NCBI GenBank assembly: GCA_016929245.1
Contig: JAFGJE010000104.1
Span: 1 to 34,140 of the forward strand
DNA length: 34,140 nt
Direction of reading: 5' to 3'
Source: Phycisphaerae bacterium
Lineage (GTDB): Bacteria; Planctomycetota; Phycisphaerae; SM23-33
Part shown: positions 25,649 through 33,510 of the stretch, piece by piece
Layout: every line of letters begins with the position of its first letter
How positions within the stretch are numbered: position 1 is the first letter of the stretch
Program-made: the position numbers and the translations under genes
Notes under the pieces: generated by a model
The model's input: only the letters and a program-made list of their open reading frames with translations
Database searches by the model: none
What the model was told of the DNA's origin: nothing

Positions 25649-26160
25649 TTCCCTCGCCTCCCTCGCGGCAGGACGTGCAGGAAGAACACGTGGTGATTCT
25701 CGAAGCATTCCTGAACCTGGCCGTGTTTCGTGACTACCAGCGCGGTGTGGATATCGACGGCGTAGGCTTTCCTGTCGCGTGTCCATCGCTGGAATTTCAC
25801 CTTCGCTTCGGGAATATCCCACTCGAAGGTGTCTCCCGCCTTCGGGCCTGTGCGTTGCGTGCGGATGATTTGTCCGTCCCGGACTTCGTACACCAGCGCG
25901 CCGTCAGGGGTTTGCAAAAAGAGTTTGTGCGACGAACACGTTTCCTTGCCGATGTTCGCGGGAAGCGCCGCGGCCGCGTCCACGTCGTCCTGAAGACGGG
26001 CCAGGAATTTCTGGATCTGCCGCTGCCGACTGAGCGTTTGGCTCAGGTGCGGCACGTCCCGAATCGCCACCGGCGAGAGGGTCGTAATTAGCAATCCCGC
26101 CGCGAGGATCACCGGGATGACGACGAGGACTTCGATCAGTGTAAACGCGGGTCGTTTCAT
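25645..26160 (-). CDS. Type II secretion pseudopilin (GspJ-like)
   Basis: A 171-residue minor pseudopilin. The N-terminus has the prepilin signature (AFTLIEVLVVIPVILAAGLL; Glu at position 5, Ala before the cleavage point). The globular part has QIQKFLARLQDDVDAA, like the GspJ start of the soluble domain, and a long beta region. It would sit at the tip of the pseudopilus. It overlaps both neighbours by ATGA, so it is tightly coupled in the operon. Confidence 0.8.
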   Translation of the reverse strand: MKRPAFTLIEVLVVIPVILAAGLLITTLSPVAIRDVPHLSQTLSRQRQIQKFLARLQDDVDAAAALPANIGKETCSSHKLFLQTPDGALVYEVRDGQIIRTQRTGPKAGDTFEWDIPEAKVKFQRWTRDRKAYAVDIHTALVVTKHGQVQECFENHHVFFLHVLPRGRRGK

Positions 26161-26549
26161 CGCGTCCTCCCTTGGTTCGTCGCGACGTATCGCGAAAAAT
26201 CCACGCGAATCGTTCTACCGTCGGTTTCCGCTTCGGCATGGACAGCAAGGAACGTCTTATCCTTCCATTTCCCTTGTCCCGCGGAACGTTTCACATGGAG
26301 CGACACACCGGGCCAGAGTTTTTGGATCGTCTCGTCATTGATGGGTTGTCCGGTCGCGGTCAGGCTGTCCAGTTGCGCCTCGGCGGCGGCGGTGCAGCGC
26401 AGGCGGGTTATCTGGATGCGGCTGAACGTGCGGAACGTGCCGAGGGAATACCAGAATCCCGTCAGCAGGAGTCCCAGGAGCGTTAAGGCGACAATGCATT
26501 CCGTCAGGATGACAGCCCGGGGGTTTCGTGTTGTTCGTTTTCGTCGCAT
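26157..26549 (-). CDS. Type II secretion pseudopilin (GspI-like)
   Basis: A 130-residue minor pseudopilin. After a basic leader comes AVILTECIVALTLLGLLLTG, a divergent prepilin helix that keeps Glu at position 5; Ala replaces Gly before or at the cleavage site. The position in the operon and the length match GspI. It starts just after the second GspF-like gene and overlaps the GspJ-like gene by ATGA. Confidence 0.75.
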   Translation of the reverse strand: MRRKRTTRNPRAVILTECIVALTLLGLLLTGFWYSLGTFRTFSRIQITRLRCTAAAEAQLDSLTATGQPINDETIQKLWPGVSLHVKRSAGQGKWKDKTFLAVHAEAETDGRTIRVDFSRYVATNQGRTR

Positions 26550-26553
26550 GATT

Positions 26554-27912
26554 CTATGTAAACATGGTGTCCATCATGTTGTTCAGCAGTTCGGGCATGG
26601 GGAGGAACAGGGCGTAGGCGATGAAGCCGACCATCACCGCCAGCCCCAGCGTAACGCAAGGCCAAAAGATCGACGTGGCGACGTTGCGTGCGTAGGCGTA
26701 GTTCGCCCGGCCTGCCGAGGCGATCGCTTCCAGGACGGCGGGGGTGTTTCCGCGATTGATGTCCGTATCCAGCGCCCACGCCAACGACTTGCCGACCCCG
26801 GCTTTCCGGGCGGCGGTGGAGACGTTTTGTCCGCTTTGAATTCGGCGCAGCCAATCCTGCAGCCGGGCGCGATAGCAGAGATTCACATCCAGCTCACACG
26901 CGCCAGACACGGCGTCGTCGATGGTCGCACCGGCGTCTAAAGCGATGTGCAGGAAATCGGCGGTTAGTACCTGTGCCCGCATCCGCTCGAACCAGTGAAA
27001 TGGCGGGAGAAACCATTTGATCCCGTCCCCCCAGATCGACAGCGTATAAGGCTTCTCCGGCCGGCGAGGGCGAAACTGGAGATACAATCCCGTGGGAATT
27101 ACCACAAACACCAACATCGGAGGTACGGACGCCACGCCGAATTCACTGGCGAAGTCTCCCATTCGCATCAGCCATTGCGTCGGCGCGGGTAAGGGGTAGC
27201 CGATGTCCGCAAAGATCATTTGGAATTTCGGCACGATAAAAATCATTAACATTGTCACGAGCATCAACGCGATGGAGATCACGGCGATGGGATAGGCGGG
27301 GGTCATACGTTGCATATGATTCCGCGGCTGCATTTGTTCGCTGATGTTGCGCTCAATGATGCGGAGGGTTCGCGGCGTCTGGGCGATGGATTCCGAAGCG
27401 GTGACCATCGATAGGGCGCCGCCCGGACAACGGGGATATCCTCGCTTGATCGATTCGCTTAACGGAAATCCCTGCGTCAGCCAGAAGGCGATATTCTGGA
27501 ACACGCGTTTCGATTTTCCGCGTAATCCCTGGGCTTCGATTTCCATGGCAGCCGGCAGGGGAAGGTTTTGTCGCATACTCGCGGCCAGGGAGGAAAACAC
27601 GTGCATGGCGAGAGATTCCTTCCCCACCAGCAGATGGGCGATGATCAATCCCGCCAGGACCATCAGGAACAATCCCCCCAGCGGGAAGAACGGTCCGCAC
27701 AGAACCAGCAACCCGCCCCCCACGACGAGAAGGGAAACGTACAGGAAATAAAACGAAATCATACTGGGGCGCCGTCGATGCGTTTTGGGCGATTCGTTTC
27801 CGTACCGTCTCGGCGGTGTGGACAGAACGATGATCAGGACGACCGTCGCCGTCACCGCCGTCGCCAATCCGAGAATCAACATCAGGATTTCTTCGTCATC
27901 GAATCCAAACAT
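26554..27912 (-). CDS. Second GspF/PilC-like inner-membrane protein, divergent
   Basis: A 452-residue membrane protein. It has an N-terminal helix (about 9-31) and two more (about 50-95) before a GspF-type domain: SLAASMRQNLPLPAAMEIEAQG, LTQGFPLSESI, then paired helices (about 200-265) and a second GspF-like repeat (DFLHIALDAGATIDDAVSGAC) ending in a C-terminal helix and LFLPMPEL. It is longer and more divergent than the GspF upstream. The start at 27912 lies 2 bases after that gene's stop. The two GspF-like proteins may form a heteromeric platform. Confidence 0.8.
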   Translation of the reverse strand: MFGFDDEEILMLILGLATAVTATVVLIIVLSTPPRRYGNESPKTHRRRPSMISFYFLYVSLLVVGGGLLVLCGPFFPLGGLFLMVLAGLIIAHLLVGKESLAMHVFSSLAASMRQNLPLPAAMEIEAQGLRGKSKRVFQNIAFWLTQGFPLSESIKRGYPRCPGGALSMVTASESIAQTPRTLRIIERNISEQMQPRNHMQRMTPAYPIAVISIALMLVTMLMIFIVPKFQMIFADIGYPLPAPTQWLMRMGDFASEFGVASVPPMLVFVVIPTGLYLQFRPRRPEKPYTLSIWGDGIKWFLPPFHWFERMRAQVLTADFLHIALDAGATIDDAVSGACELDVNLCYRARLQDWLRRIQSGQNVSTAARKAGVGKSLAWALDTDINRGNTPAVLEAIASAGRANYAYARNVATSIFWPCVTLGLAVMVGFIAYALFLPMPELLNNMMDTMFT

Positions 27913-27914
27913 GG

Positions 27915-29108
27915 TTATCCCTGTACCGCGCAAAGCATGCTTACCATGGGCATGAACAAAGCGACGATTGCGAAGCCGATAAACGCGCCCAAAATGACCA
28001 CCAGCGTCGGCATGAGCAGGCTTTGCAGACGGGCCTGGTTGGTTTGCGTTTGCTGGGTGTACATGTCAGCCAGGCTGTAGAGATTGTCTTCCAGTTCATT
28101 GCGCTGGGCGCCGAGTTGGATGGAATACGCGAAAAACGGAGGAATCGCGGGACACAGCGCCGCGGCTTCGACGATCGGTTCGCCCTGTTCGACAGATTCG
28201 GCGATCCACTCGCACTGCTGCTTCATCGTTTCGCTGCCGGTCGCGCCGGAGGCGAGGCGCAGGCAGGTGGGCATATCGCAGCCGGCGCCGATCAGCAGCG
28301 CCATCGCGTCGGCAAGGCGGCTGAGCTTGCTGCGATGCAGCAGGCGGCCTAGTATGGGCAGGCGGAAATAGATTCCTTCTTTCAATCGTCGGCCGCCGGG
28401 GGAATTATTCAGGAGTATGCCTAGAAGGACGAATCCTCCGACAATCACGCCGACACCAATCCAGAAGTCAAGAACATGATCGCCCAGATAAAGAATCATA
28501 TGTGTAGGACCAGGTAGACATTCCCCCAGGTCTGAAAAAATGACGTGAAAGGACGGAACGATCCAGTGGAGAAATGCGGTCAGGATTCCCGCGGCAAAGA
28601 AAAGAACAAAGGTGGGATACGTGACGGCTTCGATCACCATCCGGCGGGTTTGCCGACTGATTTCGATATGCCGGTTCAGACTGGCGAGCATTTCACCCAG
28701 CCGTCCGCTTTGCACCCCCGCCTGGATGATCTGGCCGTACAACGGCGGGAAAAATCCCCTGCGTTTCTCGAAGGCGTCTTCCAGACTCGTTCCCTGTTCC
28801 AGGTCCGCCAGGAGTTCCTCGATCAGGCTTCGCACGTGGCGACTTTCCACGTCGCGGGCGAGTTCCTTCAATCCCTGCTCCAGCGGAATCCCCGCCTTGG
28901 TGATGGACGCGAGTTGCTGGTTGAACAGGATAAACTCGCTTTTTCCCATGCGGCTGCGCGGGGTGTGGGTTTTACACTTCTGAACCGAATGGACGGAAAG
29001 ATTCATTTCCTCCAGGAGGAGTTTAACCTGCTCCTGCGAGGCGGATTCGAGTTCGCCGGTCATCATTCTTCCGTCGGTGGTGACGGCTTGGTAGGCATAT
29101 AACGCCAT
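27915..29108 (-). CDS. Type II secretion/type IV pilus platform protein GspF
   Basis: A 397-residue inner-membrane platform protein of typical length. It begins with the short MALYAYQAVTTDGRMMTGE domain. Two T2SSF repeats follow: FNQQLASITKAGIPLEQGL with GTSLEDAF and QAGVQSGRLGEML, and DAMALLIGAGCDMPTCL. Membrane helices are at about 165-190, 215-240 and 365-390. GspF couples the GspE ATPase to pseudopilus assembly. It follows gspE with a repeat element between them. Confidence 0.93.
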   Translation of the reverse strand: MALYAYQAVTTDGRMMTGELESASQEQVKLLLEEMNLSVHSVQKCKTHTPRSRMGKSEFILFNQQLASITKAGIPLEQGLKELARDVESRHVRSLIEELLADLEQGTSLEDAFEKRRGFFPPLYGQIIQAGVQSGRLGEMLASLNRHIEISRQTRRMVIEAVTYPTFVLFFAAGILTAFLHWIVPSFHVIFSDLGECLPGPTHMILYLGDHVLDFWIGVGVIVGGFVLLGILLNNSPGGRRLKEGIYFRLPILGRLLHRSKLSRLADAMALLIGAGCDMPTCLRLASGATGSETMKQQCEWIAESVEQGEPIVEAAALCPAIPPFFAYSIQLGAQRNELEDNLYSLADMYTQQTQTNQARLQSLLMPTLVVILGAFIGFAIVALFMPMVSMLCAVQG

Positions 29109-29126
29109 AATTCAACTCCGGTTATC

Positions 29127-29227
29127 TGTCATCCTGAGCGGAGCGAGTCTTCGAGCGAAGTCGAAGGACCTTACGGGTTCGATGGCGTAAGATACTTCGA
29201 CTTCGCTGCGCTTCGCTCAGGATGACA
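29127..29227. repeat. Dispersed palindromic element, copy 3
   Basis: Bounded by TGTCATCCTGAGC and GCTCAGGATGACA, with the GTCGAAGGACCTTACG arm. It lies inside the secretion operon, between gspE and gspF, so it is carried in the transcript. Confidence 0.88.
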
Positions 29228-29235
29228 ATGTATAT

Positions 29236-30381
29236 TCAGGCGGAAACTCGATCCAGTTCCGCCTGCGTGGTTATTCCTTGTTCCACCAGTCGACAGCCTT
29301 CGACGGCGATGGGTGTGTGGCCTTGCTCTTCCAGCATGCGTTTTAAGGTGTTCGCGTCGGATTTGGCGAGAATCGCCTCGCGCAGCGACGGCTGCATGAG
29401 TAACATTTCCGCCACAAGCGCCCGGCCGTGGTAGCCCGTGCCGAAACATTTCTCGCACCCAGCCGCCTGCCACTGCCCCGTCGCGGAATCCTTCCGCCGG
29501 CAATGCTCACACAATTTACGTAACAACCGCTGGTTCACAACCGCCAGCACGCTGCTGGTCACCTGGTACGGTTCGACGCCCATTTCCAGTAATCGCAGCA
29601 GCGCACCGGAGGGTGTGCCGCTGTGCAGCGTGCTTAGCAGCAGATGGCCCGTCAGGCCGGCTTCGACGGCGATCCGGGCCGTCTCGGCGTCGCGGATTTC
29701 ACCGATCATCAGCACTTCGGGATCCTGCCGCAGCAGGGACCGCAATGCCGTGGGGAACGTCATGGTTCCCTGCGGCGTGATCTGCACCTGCGTGACTCCG
29801 CGAATGTGTCGTTCGACGGGATCCTCCAGCGTGACGATGCTCTTGCCCGGCGTGACGCGCGTGATATGACGTAAAATGGCCGCCAGGGTCGTGCTCTTTC
29901 CGCTGCCGGCAGGGCCGGTCAGAAGGATCACGCCGCCGTTGCTTTCGATGAGTTGTTTCAGGTTCGCCAGCACCTTGTCGCGAAATCCCAGTTCGTTCAG
30001 GTCCGCCAGTGCGGGATCGTCGTAAAACAGGCGAACCACCGCCCGTTGGCCGTGAATGGTCGGAAACACCGCCAAGCGACGGTCGACAACGGTTCCGTCG
30101 CCGTTGGACGCCAGCCTGCCTTCCTGCGGAATGTCGTTGCGATAGGTCAGCAACCCCCCCAGAACCTTCAGCCGCGACACGACGTTTTCCCGCAGCAGAC
30201 TCGGTAAGGTTTCGACGGTGTTGAGAACCCCGTCAAGCCGAAACCGAATCTGCATCTCATCGGCGGTCGGCTCGAAATGAATATCACTCGCGCCGCAGTC
30301 GGTCGCCCGCGCCAGCAGGTCGTCCACCAGCCGCACCACGTCGAAAGCGTCGGAGTCTTTCTTGTCTTTTGAAGTTTCCAT
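29236..30381 (-). CDS. Type II secretion/type IV pilus assembly ATPase GspE, short form
   Basis: A 381-residue hexameric ATPase that powers pseudopilus assembly. It contains DCGASDIHFEP, Walker A GPAGSGKST (about 170), the Asp and His boxes (TLEDPVE and GLTGHLLLSTLHSG), a Walker B stretch VLMIGEIRDAETA, and the zinc motif C-x2-C...C-x2-C (about 295-320). The N-terminal domain that contacts GspL/GspF in standard GspE is missing, which makes it shorter than usual (about 500-560). The start at 30381 is chosen because frames upstream run through a noncoding hairpin; its ribosome-binding site is weak. It heads the secretion operon. Confidence 0.93.
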   Translation of the reverse strand: METSKDKKDSDAFDVVRLVDDLLARATDCGASDIHFEPTADEMQIRFRLDGVLNTVETLPSLLRENVVSRLKVLGGLLTYRNDIPQEGRLASNGDGTVVDRRLAVFPTIHGQRAVVRLFYDDPALADLNELGFRDKVLANLKQLIESNGGVILLTGPAGSGKSTTLAAILRHITRVTPGKSIVTLEDPVERHIRGVTQVQITPQGTMTFPTALRSLLRQDPEVLMIGEIRDAETARIAVEAGLTGHLLLSTLHSGTPSGALLRLLEMGVEPYQVTSSVLAVVNQRLLRKLCEHCRRKDSATGQWQAAGCEKCFGTGYHGRALVAEMLLMQPSLREAILAKSDANTLKRMLEEQGHTPIAVEGCRLVEQGITTQAELDRVSA

Positions 30382-30683
30382 ATCCAATGTGAGTTCTTTA
30401 CATGTATAGGGTGACCGTGTCGCGTACCCCTTGGGTGGCGGGGCTCCGTCCCGCCACCATCGCACCCGAACGAAACGGAGCTTCGCCCGGTGGGTATTAT
30501 GATTGTTGATCGCCCATGGCGCTTCCATAAATAAAGACGCGCCAAGTCGTCGGATATAACGAGAAAAGGGAAAGTTTTTTATAAGAAATTTTATAATAAA
30601 ATCTCGATTTTTTCGGATTTCGTGTTATGAAAGAAGGGGAATGTGCGTCGTTTCTATGACGGAACATTCCGTTGACGGACTGT
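30382..30683. other. Divergent intergenic region between gspE and the ECF sigma gene
   Basis: It holds a 9-bp hairpin (30434-30442 with 30450-30458) and an AT-rich core (30570-30625) with TATAAT at 30592-30597 but no good -35. A stretch at about 30597-30625 resembles one at 19897-19926. It probably carries promoters in both directions. Confidence 0.4.
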
Positions 30684-31259
30684 ATGCGTATGGCACGAAG
30701 CCGGGCGAATTTGGCGCTCCTGTGGGACTCCACAGCCGTGGAGCCCCTGGTCGCGTCGCGCCATTGGGTTCTCACAGCCATGCAGCGGCACGGACCGGCG
30801 CTGATTACCATGTTATGGCGGCTGCTGGGCAACGAGCAGGACGTGTGTGACGTATATCAGGAAACCTTCCTCCGCCTGGCGTCTCGAAGCGATAAAACAC
30901 CCCCGAATCGTCTCAAAGCGTTTGTCTTTCGCTCCGCGTCCAACACAGCCGTTTCCCTTCTGCGGCGGAGAACAACGCACGAACGGGCCTGCCGTCGCGT
31001 CGCGCAGCATGTGGAATCCACGGACGGGCGACGTCCTTCCGTGGACCTTCATGTGGGGGAGTTGCGCGAAGCGTTACGAAACGGAATCGCTCGCTTGCCG
31101 GAGCGTTTGCAGCTTGTACTGGTGCTCAAGGATATCGCCGAAATGTCGTATCCGCGGGTGGCGAAGTTGCTCAATCTGTCCGTCGCTTCCGTTCGCGTAT
31201 ATCGATATCGGGCTCTGCGCCTTCTAAGCCGTTGGATGGCAAGGCAGGATGAATCATGA
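30684..31259 (+). CDS. ECF-type RNA polymerase sigma factor
   Basis: A 191-residue sigma factor with only regions 2 and 4. Region 2 spans about LLGNEQDVCDVYQETFLRLA through AFVFRSASNTAVSLLRRR; region 4 is RLPERLQLVLVLKDIAEMSYPRVAKLLNLSVASVRVYRYRALRLL. It redirects RNA polymerase to a special promoter set. The start is uncertain: ATG at 30684 or 30690, with an in-frame TTG at 30672. It overlaps a zinc-binding anti-sigma gene by ATGA and is divergent from the secretion operon, which may be one of its targets. Confidence 0.9.
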   Translation: MRMARSRANLALLWDSTAVEPLVASRHWVLTAMQRHGPALITMLWRLLGNEQDVCDVYQETFLRLASRSDKTPPNRLKAFVFRSASNTAVSLLRRRTTHERACRRVAQHVESTDGRRPSVDLHVGELREALRNGIARLPERLQLVLVLKDIAEMSYPRVAKLLNLSVASVRVYRYRALRLLSRWMARQDES

Positions 31260-31741
31260 TCGCGGTCAATGAAAAAACCAGGGCGCGTTGTCAATCGTTT
31301 CGCCTTCGGGTGCTGGAGGCGATTCACGATCAACTGGATATCTCCAACGGCTGGATGCGGCGGCACGTCGCGGAGTGTCCACGTTGCCGACGACTGTTGC
31401 GCGGCGTTCGACGGCTGGACGTGGCGATGTTGATGGTCAAGTCGCAGCCGCACAGGATGAACCTGCTGGCGCGGGCGAACCGCGGCGCCATTGCGGTGTT
31501 GAATTTCAAACTGCGAAACCTCCCCCAGGCCGACACCCTCCGCGTCGCCCAGCCGCGCCCCACGCTCCTGCAGCGATTCCGACGGTACAGCCAGGCGCTG
31601 ACCCACGCGGCGGCGTGCCTGGCGTTTCTGCTGCTGCTGCGCATGGGGATTTTCAACAGCATGCGGGATTTCCACGACCAAAGCGCCCGCGCGGTGGACA
31701 ATTACTACAATCGGGTATTCGACGAAACCGATCACGCCTGA
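31256..31741 (+). CDS. Zinc-binding anti-sigma factor, single-pass membrane protein
   Basis: A 161-residue protein. The N-terminal half contains HVAECPRC (H-x3-C-x2-C), the ZAS motif of anti-sigma factors that hold ECF sigma factors inactive. A membrane helix lies at about 120-138 (ALTHAAACLAFLLLLRMGIF), leaving a short outer tail of about 25 residues. The ATGA overlap with the sigma gene supports a matched pair. The short outer region suggests that the signal reaches it by another protein or a redox/zinc change. Confidence 0.82.
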   Translation: MIAVNEKTRARCQSFRLRVLEAIHDQLDISNGWMRRHVAECPRCRRLLRGVRRLDVAMLMVKSQPHRMNLLARANRGAIAVLNFKLRNLPQADTLRVAQPRPTLLQRFRRYSQALTHAAACLAFLLLLRMGIFNSMRDFHDQSARAVDNYYNRVFDETDHA

Positions 31742-31873
31742 ATCGCGCCGCTTGTTCACCAACGAACAAAGAGAGAGAAATGAATGTGCGTCATGGTGGT
31801 TTGGCGCCTCATTTTTTCGTAACTCGTTTGTTTTCCGAAACCTGGACGGTTTGCACCTGTCCCGAACTGTACC

Positions 31874-31943
31874 GTTCTGCCCAATTCTGCCCAATTCTGC
31901 CATTTTCTGCCAAAAACTGCCAAATTCTGACCGATCCTGTCCT
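31874..31943. repeat. 10-bp tandem repeat
   Basis: About seven units of exactly 10 bases, consensus TTCTGCCMAA, with increasing divergence towards the right end. The period is close to one turn of DNA. It abuts the large inverted repeat that starts at 31945. Confidence 0.85.
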
Positions 31944-31944
31944 G

Positions 31945-32057
31945 AAGAGAACGCGAATTTCGCGAATAAGAGCGAATAAGACCAATATTGGTGTTTTTAA
32001 AAAAAACACAAAAAGATTCGTCTTATTCGCTCTTATTCGCGAAATTCGCGTTCTCTT
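31945..32057. repeat. Perfect 38-bp inverted repeat with 37-base loop
   Basis: Arms 31945-31982 and 32020-32057 are perfect reverse complements, built from GCGAATAAGA-type units. The loop has its own small stem (GTGTTTTT/AAAAACAC), and a T-run follows on the plus side. It could terminate the sigma/anti-sigma transcript. The repeat unit also forms the 3' end of the RND gene (14113-14155). Confidence 0.88.
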
Positions 32058-32240
32058 TTTTTCCGCGTTGACATTCATCGTGGCCTCTACCTTTCCCGTC
32101 GCGCCTCGAAAGTACGCGCGCAAAGCGGGTCGTTCAGCGTCGTCGGAAATTTCCAAGTCCCCTGGCGGCCGGGAGAAATAAAAATTTCAGAATTCAACGA
32201 CAAGGAGCATTTCCACGACCCCTCCCGCGCGCGCAAAACT

Positions 32241-32380
32241 CCTCCCCCGCCGGGGGAGGGTAGGGAGGGGGAAGCCCGGGTTTTGAAGCCCGAAAGGGCT
32301 GGTCAGCGTTTAGCCGGGGCGTGAGTGCAGCGAACCCCCGGTTAGGATTTTTATGTGGAAGAGTCCCAACGGGACGACAG
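32241..32380. repeat. Cluster of REP-like short palindromes
   Basis: Short hairpins in a row: CCTCCCCC/GGGGGAGG (32241-32259), AGCCC/GGGCT (32287-32300), a CCGGGG/CCCCGG pair (about 32312-32343), and GTCCC/GGGAC near 32366-32378. It resembles the intergenic palindrome clusters common in planctomycete genomes. The downstream stretch to 32545 has nothing recognisable. Confidence 0.6.
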
Positions 32381-32545
32381 CGATGTTGGAATGATACAAA
32401 TCATCCGTAATATTGCATGTCCTCTACATGCATTTTCAGACAGACAGGAAACGATTCAAAAGTAAAAGAAGAATTCCCCCAAGGTTGTTACGTATATAGA
32501 GCTATTGGAAGACAAACACGATTAGGCAACAGAATCAGTTGAGTT

Positions 32546-32935
32546 TTACTGGGGTTGATTCTTGCTTTTTGTCAGGCTTCTTTTTCTGACCATGGTAAAA
32601 ACCATAATTATTAAATCAGGGAAAACCGTATATAAAGCGTAATTAAAAGGATAGGCGAGAATAATTGTTGGCCCTACAAAGTCTGAATATGAATCTTCGG
32701 GTGATGGCCTTTGAAATACTACCACCGGTATCGGCCATCCAATAGCATAGGTGTTTTCATTCCAAACGGCCTTGTATTTTGCGGTCATAAAATACGTTAA
32801 AGGCAAAGCACCAATCAAAACCACCGATAATATAAATTTTAAATACCAACGGCGTTCATTGATAAATACGTATACAGGAATTCCTATCCCAAGGAATACG
32901 ATAGCAATCATAATTAGCCAAATTAATGCAGCCAT
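32546..32935 (-). CDS. Small multi-helix membrane protein of unknown function (module copy 2)
   Basis: A 129-residue protein with about four membrane helices (about 3-25, 32-52, 85-102 and 105-120) and a basic C-terminus. No family is recognised. The start at 32935 has AGGA upstream. Its DNA is clearly more AT-rich than most of the window. It lies directly after a decayed zinc-ribbon sequence, mirroring the intact zinc ribbon plus membrane protein pair at 33079-33693. Confidence 0.65.
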   Translation of the reverse strand: MAALIWLIMIAIVFLGIGIPVYVFINERRWYLKFILSVVLIGALPLTYFMTAKYKAVWNENTYAIGWPIPVVVFQRPSPEDSYSDFVGPTIILAYPFNYALYTVFPDLIIMVFTMVRKRSLTKSKNQPQ

Positions 32936-32944
32936 TCTATTTTC

Positions 32945-33030
32945 CTATGAGCTAATTGATCGAGATTTCATAGAATAATAGAGTACGCGAAAATGCTGGC
33001 AGCCGCAAGATCGGCATTGCAGGCTGTGGG
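32945..33030 (-). pseudogene. Decayed partial copy of the zinc-ribbon gene
   Basis: Bases 32981-33030 match 33610-33659 at 46 of 50 positions by eye. On the minus strand this reads LQCRSCGCQHFRV, the first half of the zinc ribbon, then diverges and stops at 32945. The second Cys pair is missing and no start codon is evident. Confidence 0.75.
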
Positions 33031-33078
33031 GCCTGAAAACCAGTAAGGTGTCACCAGATCTAATCATATTTATCACAT

Positions 33079-33495
33079 TTACCTATCCCAGAATGATTTG
33101 TCTTTCCATGTCCATATAACAAACCATAATACGCCGCCCGTGTTTATAATTACCACAAGCAGTCCTATTAAACCAATTTTCAGGCTTCCAAATCCGACGA
33201 TGACTCCTGCAATTTGCAGAATGGTTCCACCAGGAAAACCCGAGATAAATCTGTAGGTATTCATGTTTCTTTTAAGCATCCTGTGGAGTAAGGGTCGAAT
33301 GAAGGAGAGATAAAAATTAACGCATCCAATGGCAAGTGCTATCAGTACGAGCCAAAGGCCGCTTTTTTGAATGCGTGGGAATAGATTTATGGGACTTAGT
33401 ACGCAGGCAATGGGAAGAAGAATGAGAAATATGACAACGATAATTCCGATTGTTCGCCGCCAAAGCTTCTTTTTCGGTGTAGGATTATCTTTCAT
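33079..33495 (-). CDS. Small multi-helix membrane protein of unknown function (module copy 1)
   Basis: A 138-residue protein with a Lys-rich start and about four membrane helices (about 15-33, 45-65, 90-105 and 108-128), ending KDKSFWDR. No family is recognised. It begins 15 bases after the zinc-ribbon gene's stop and is probably cotranscribed with it. AT-rich like its neighbour. Possible roles such as immunity or stress protection would be guesses. Confidence 0.65.
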   Translation of the reverse strand: MKDNPTPKKKLWRRTIGIIVVIFLILLPIACVLSPINLFPRIQKSGLWLVLIALAIGCVNFYLSFIRPLLHRMLKRNMNTYRFISGFPGGTILQIAGVIVGFGSLKIGLIGLLVVIINTGGVLWFVIWTWKDKSFWDR

Positions 33496-33510
33496 CTTCT
33501 TGCTACGTAG

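Larger units (their letters stand above)
31742..32545. other. Repeat-rich gap without a gene
   Basis: Contains the 10-bp tandem repeat (31874-31943), the 38-bp inverted repeat (31945-32057), and REP-like palindromes (32241-32380). Open frames in it are made of repeat sequence and have no support as genes. Confidence 0.7.

Noticed and set aside
31874-31943. CRISPR-like periodic sequence
   Set aside because: The period is only 10 bases with no spacers, so it is a simple tandem repeat.
31809-32156. Open frames on both strands over the inverted repeat
   Set aside because: Their apparent peptides are translations of the repeat arms and have matching antisense copies; no ribosome-binding site or domain.
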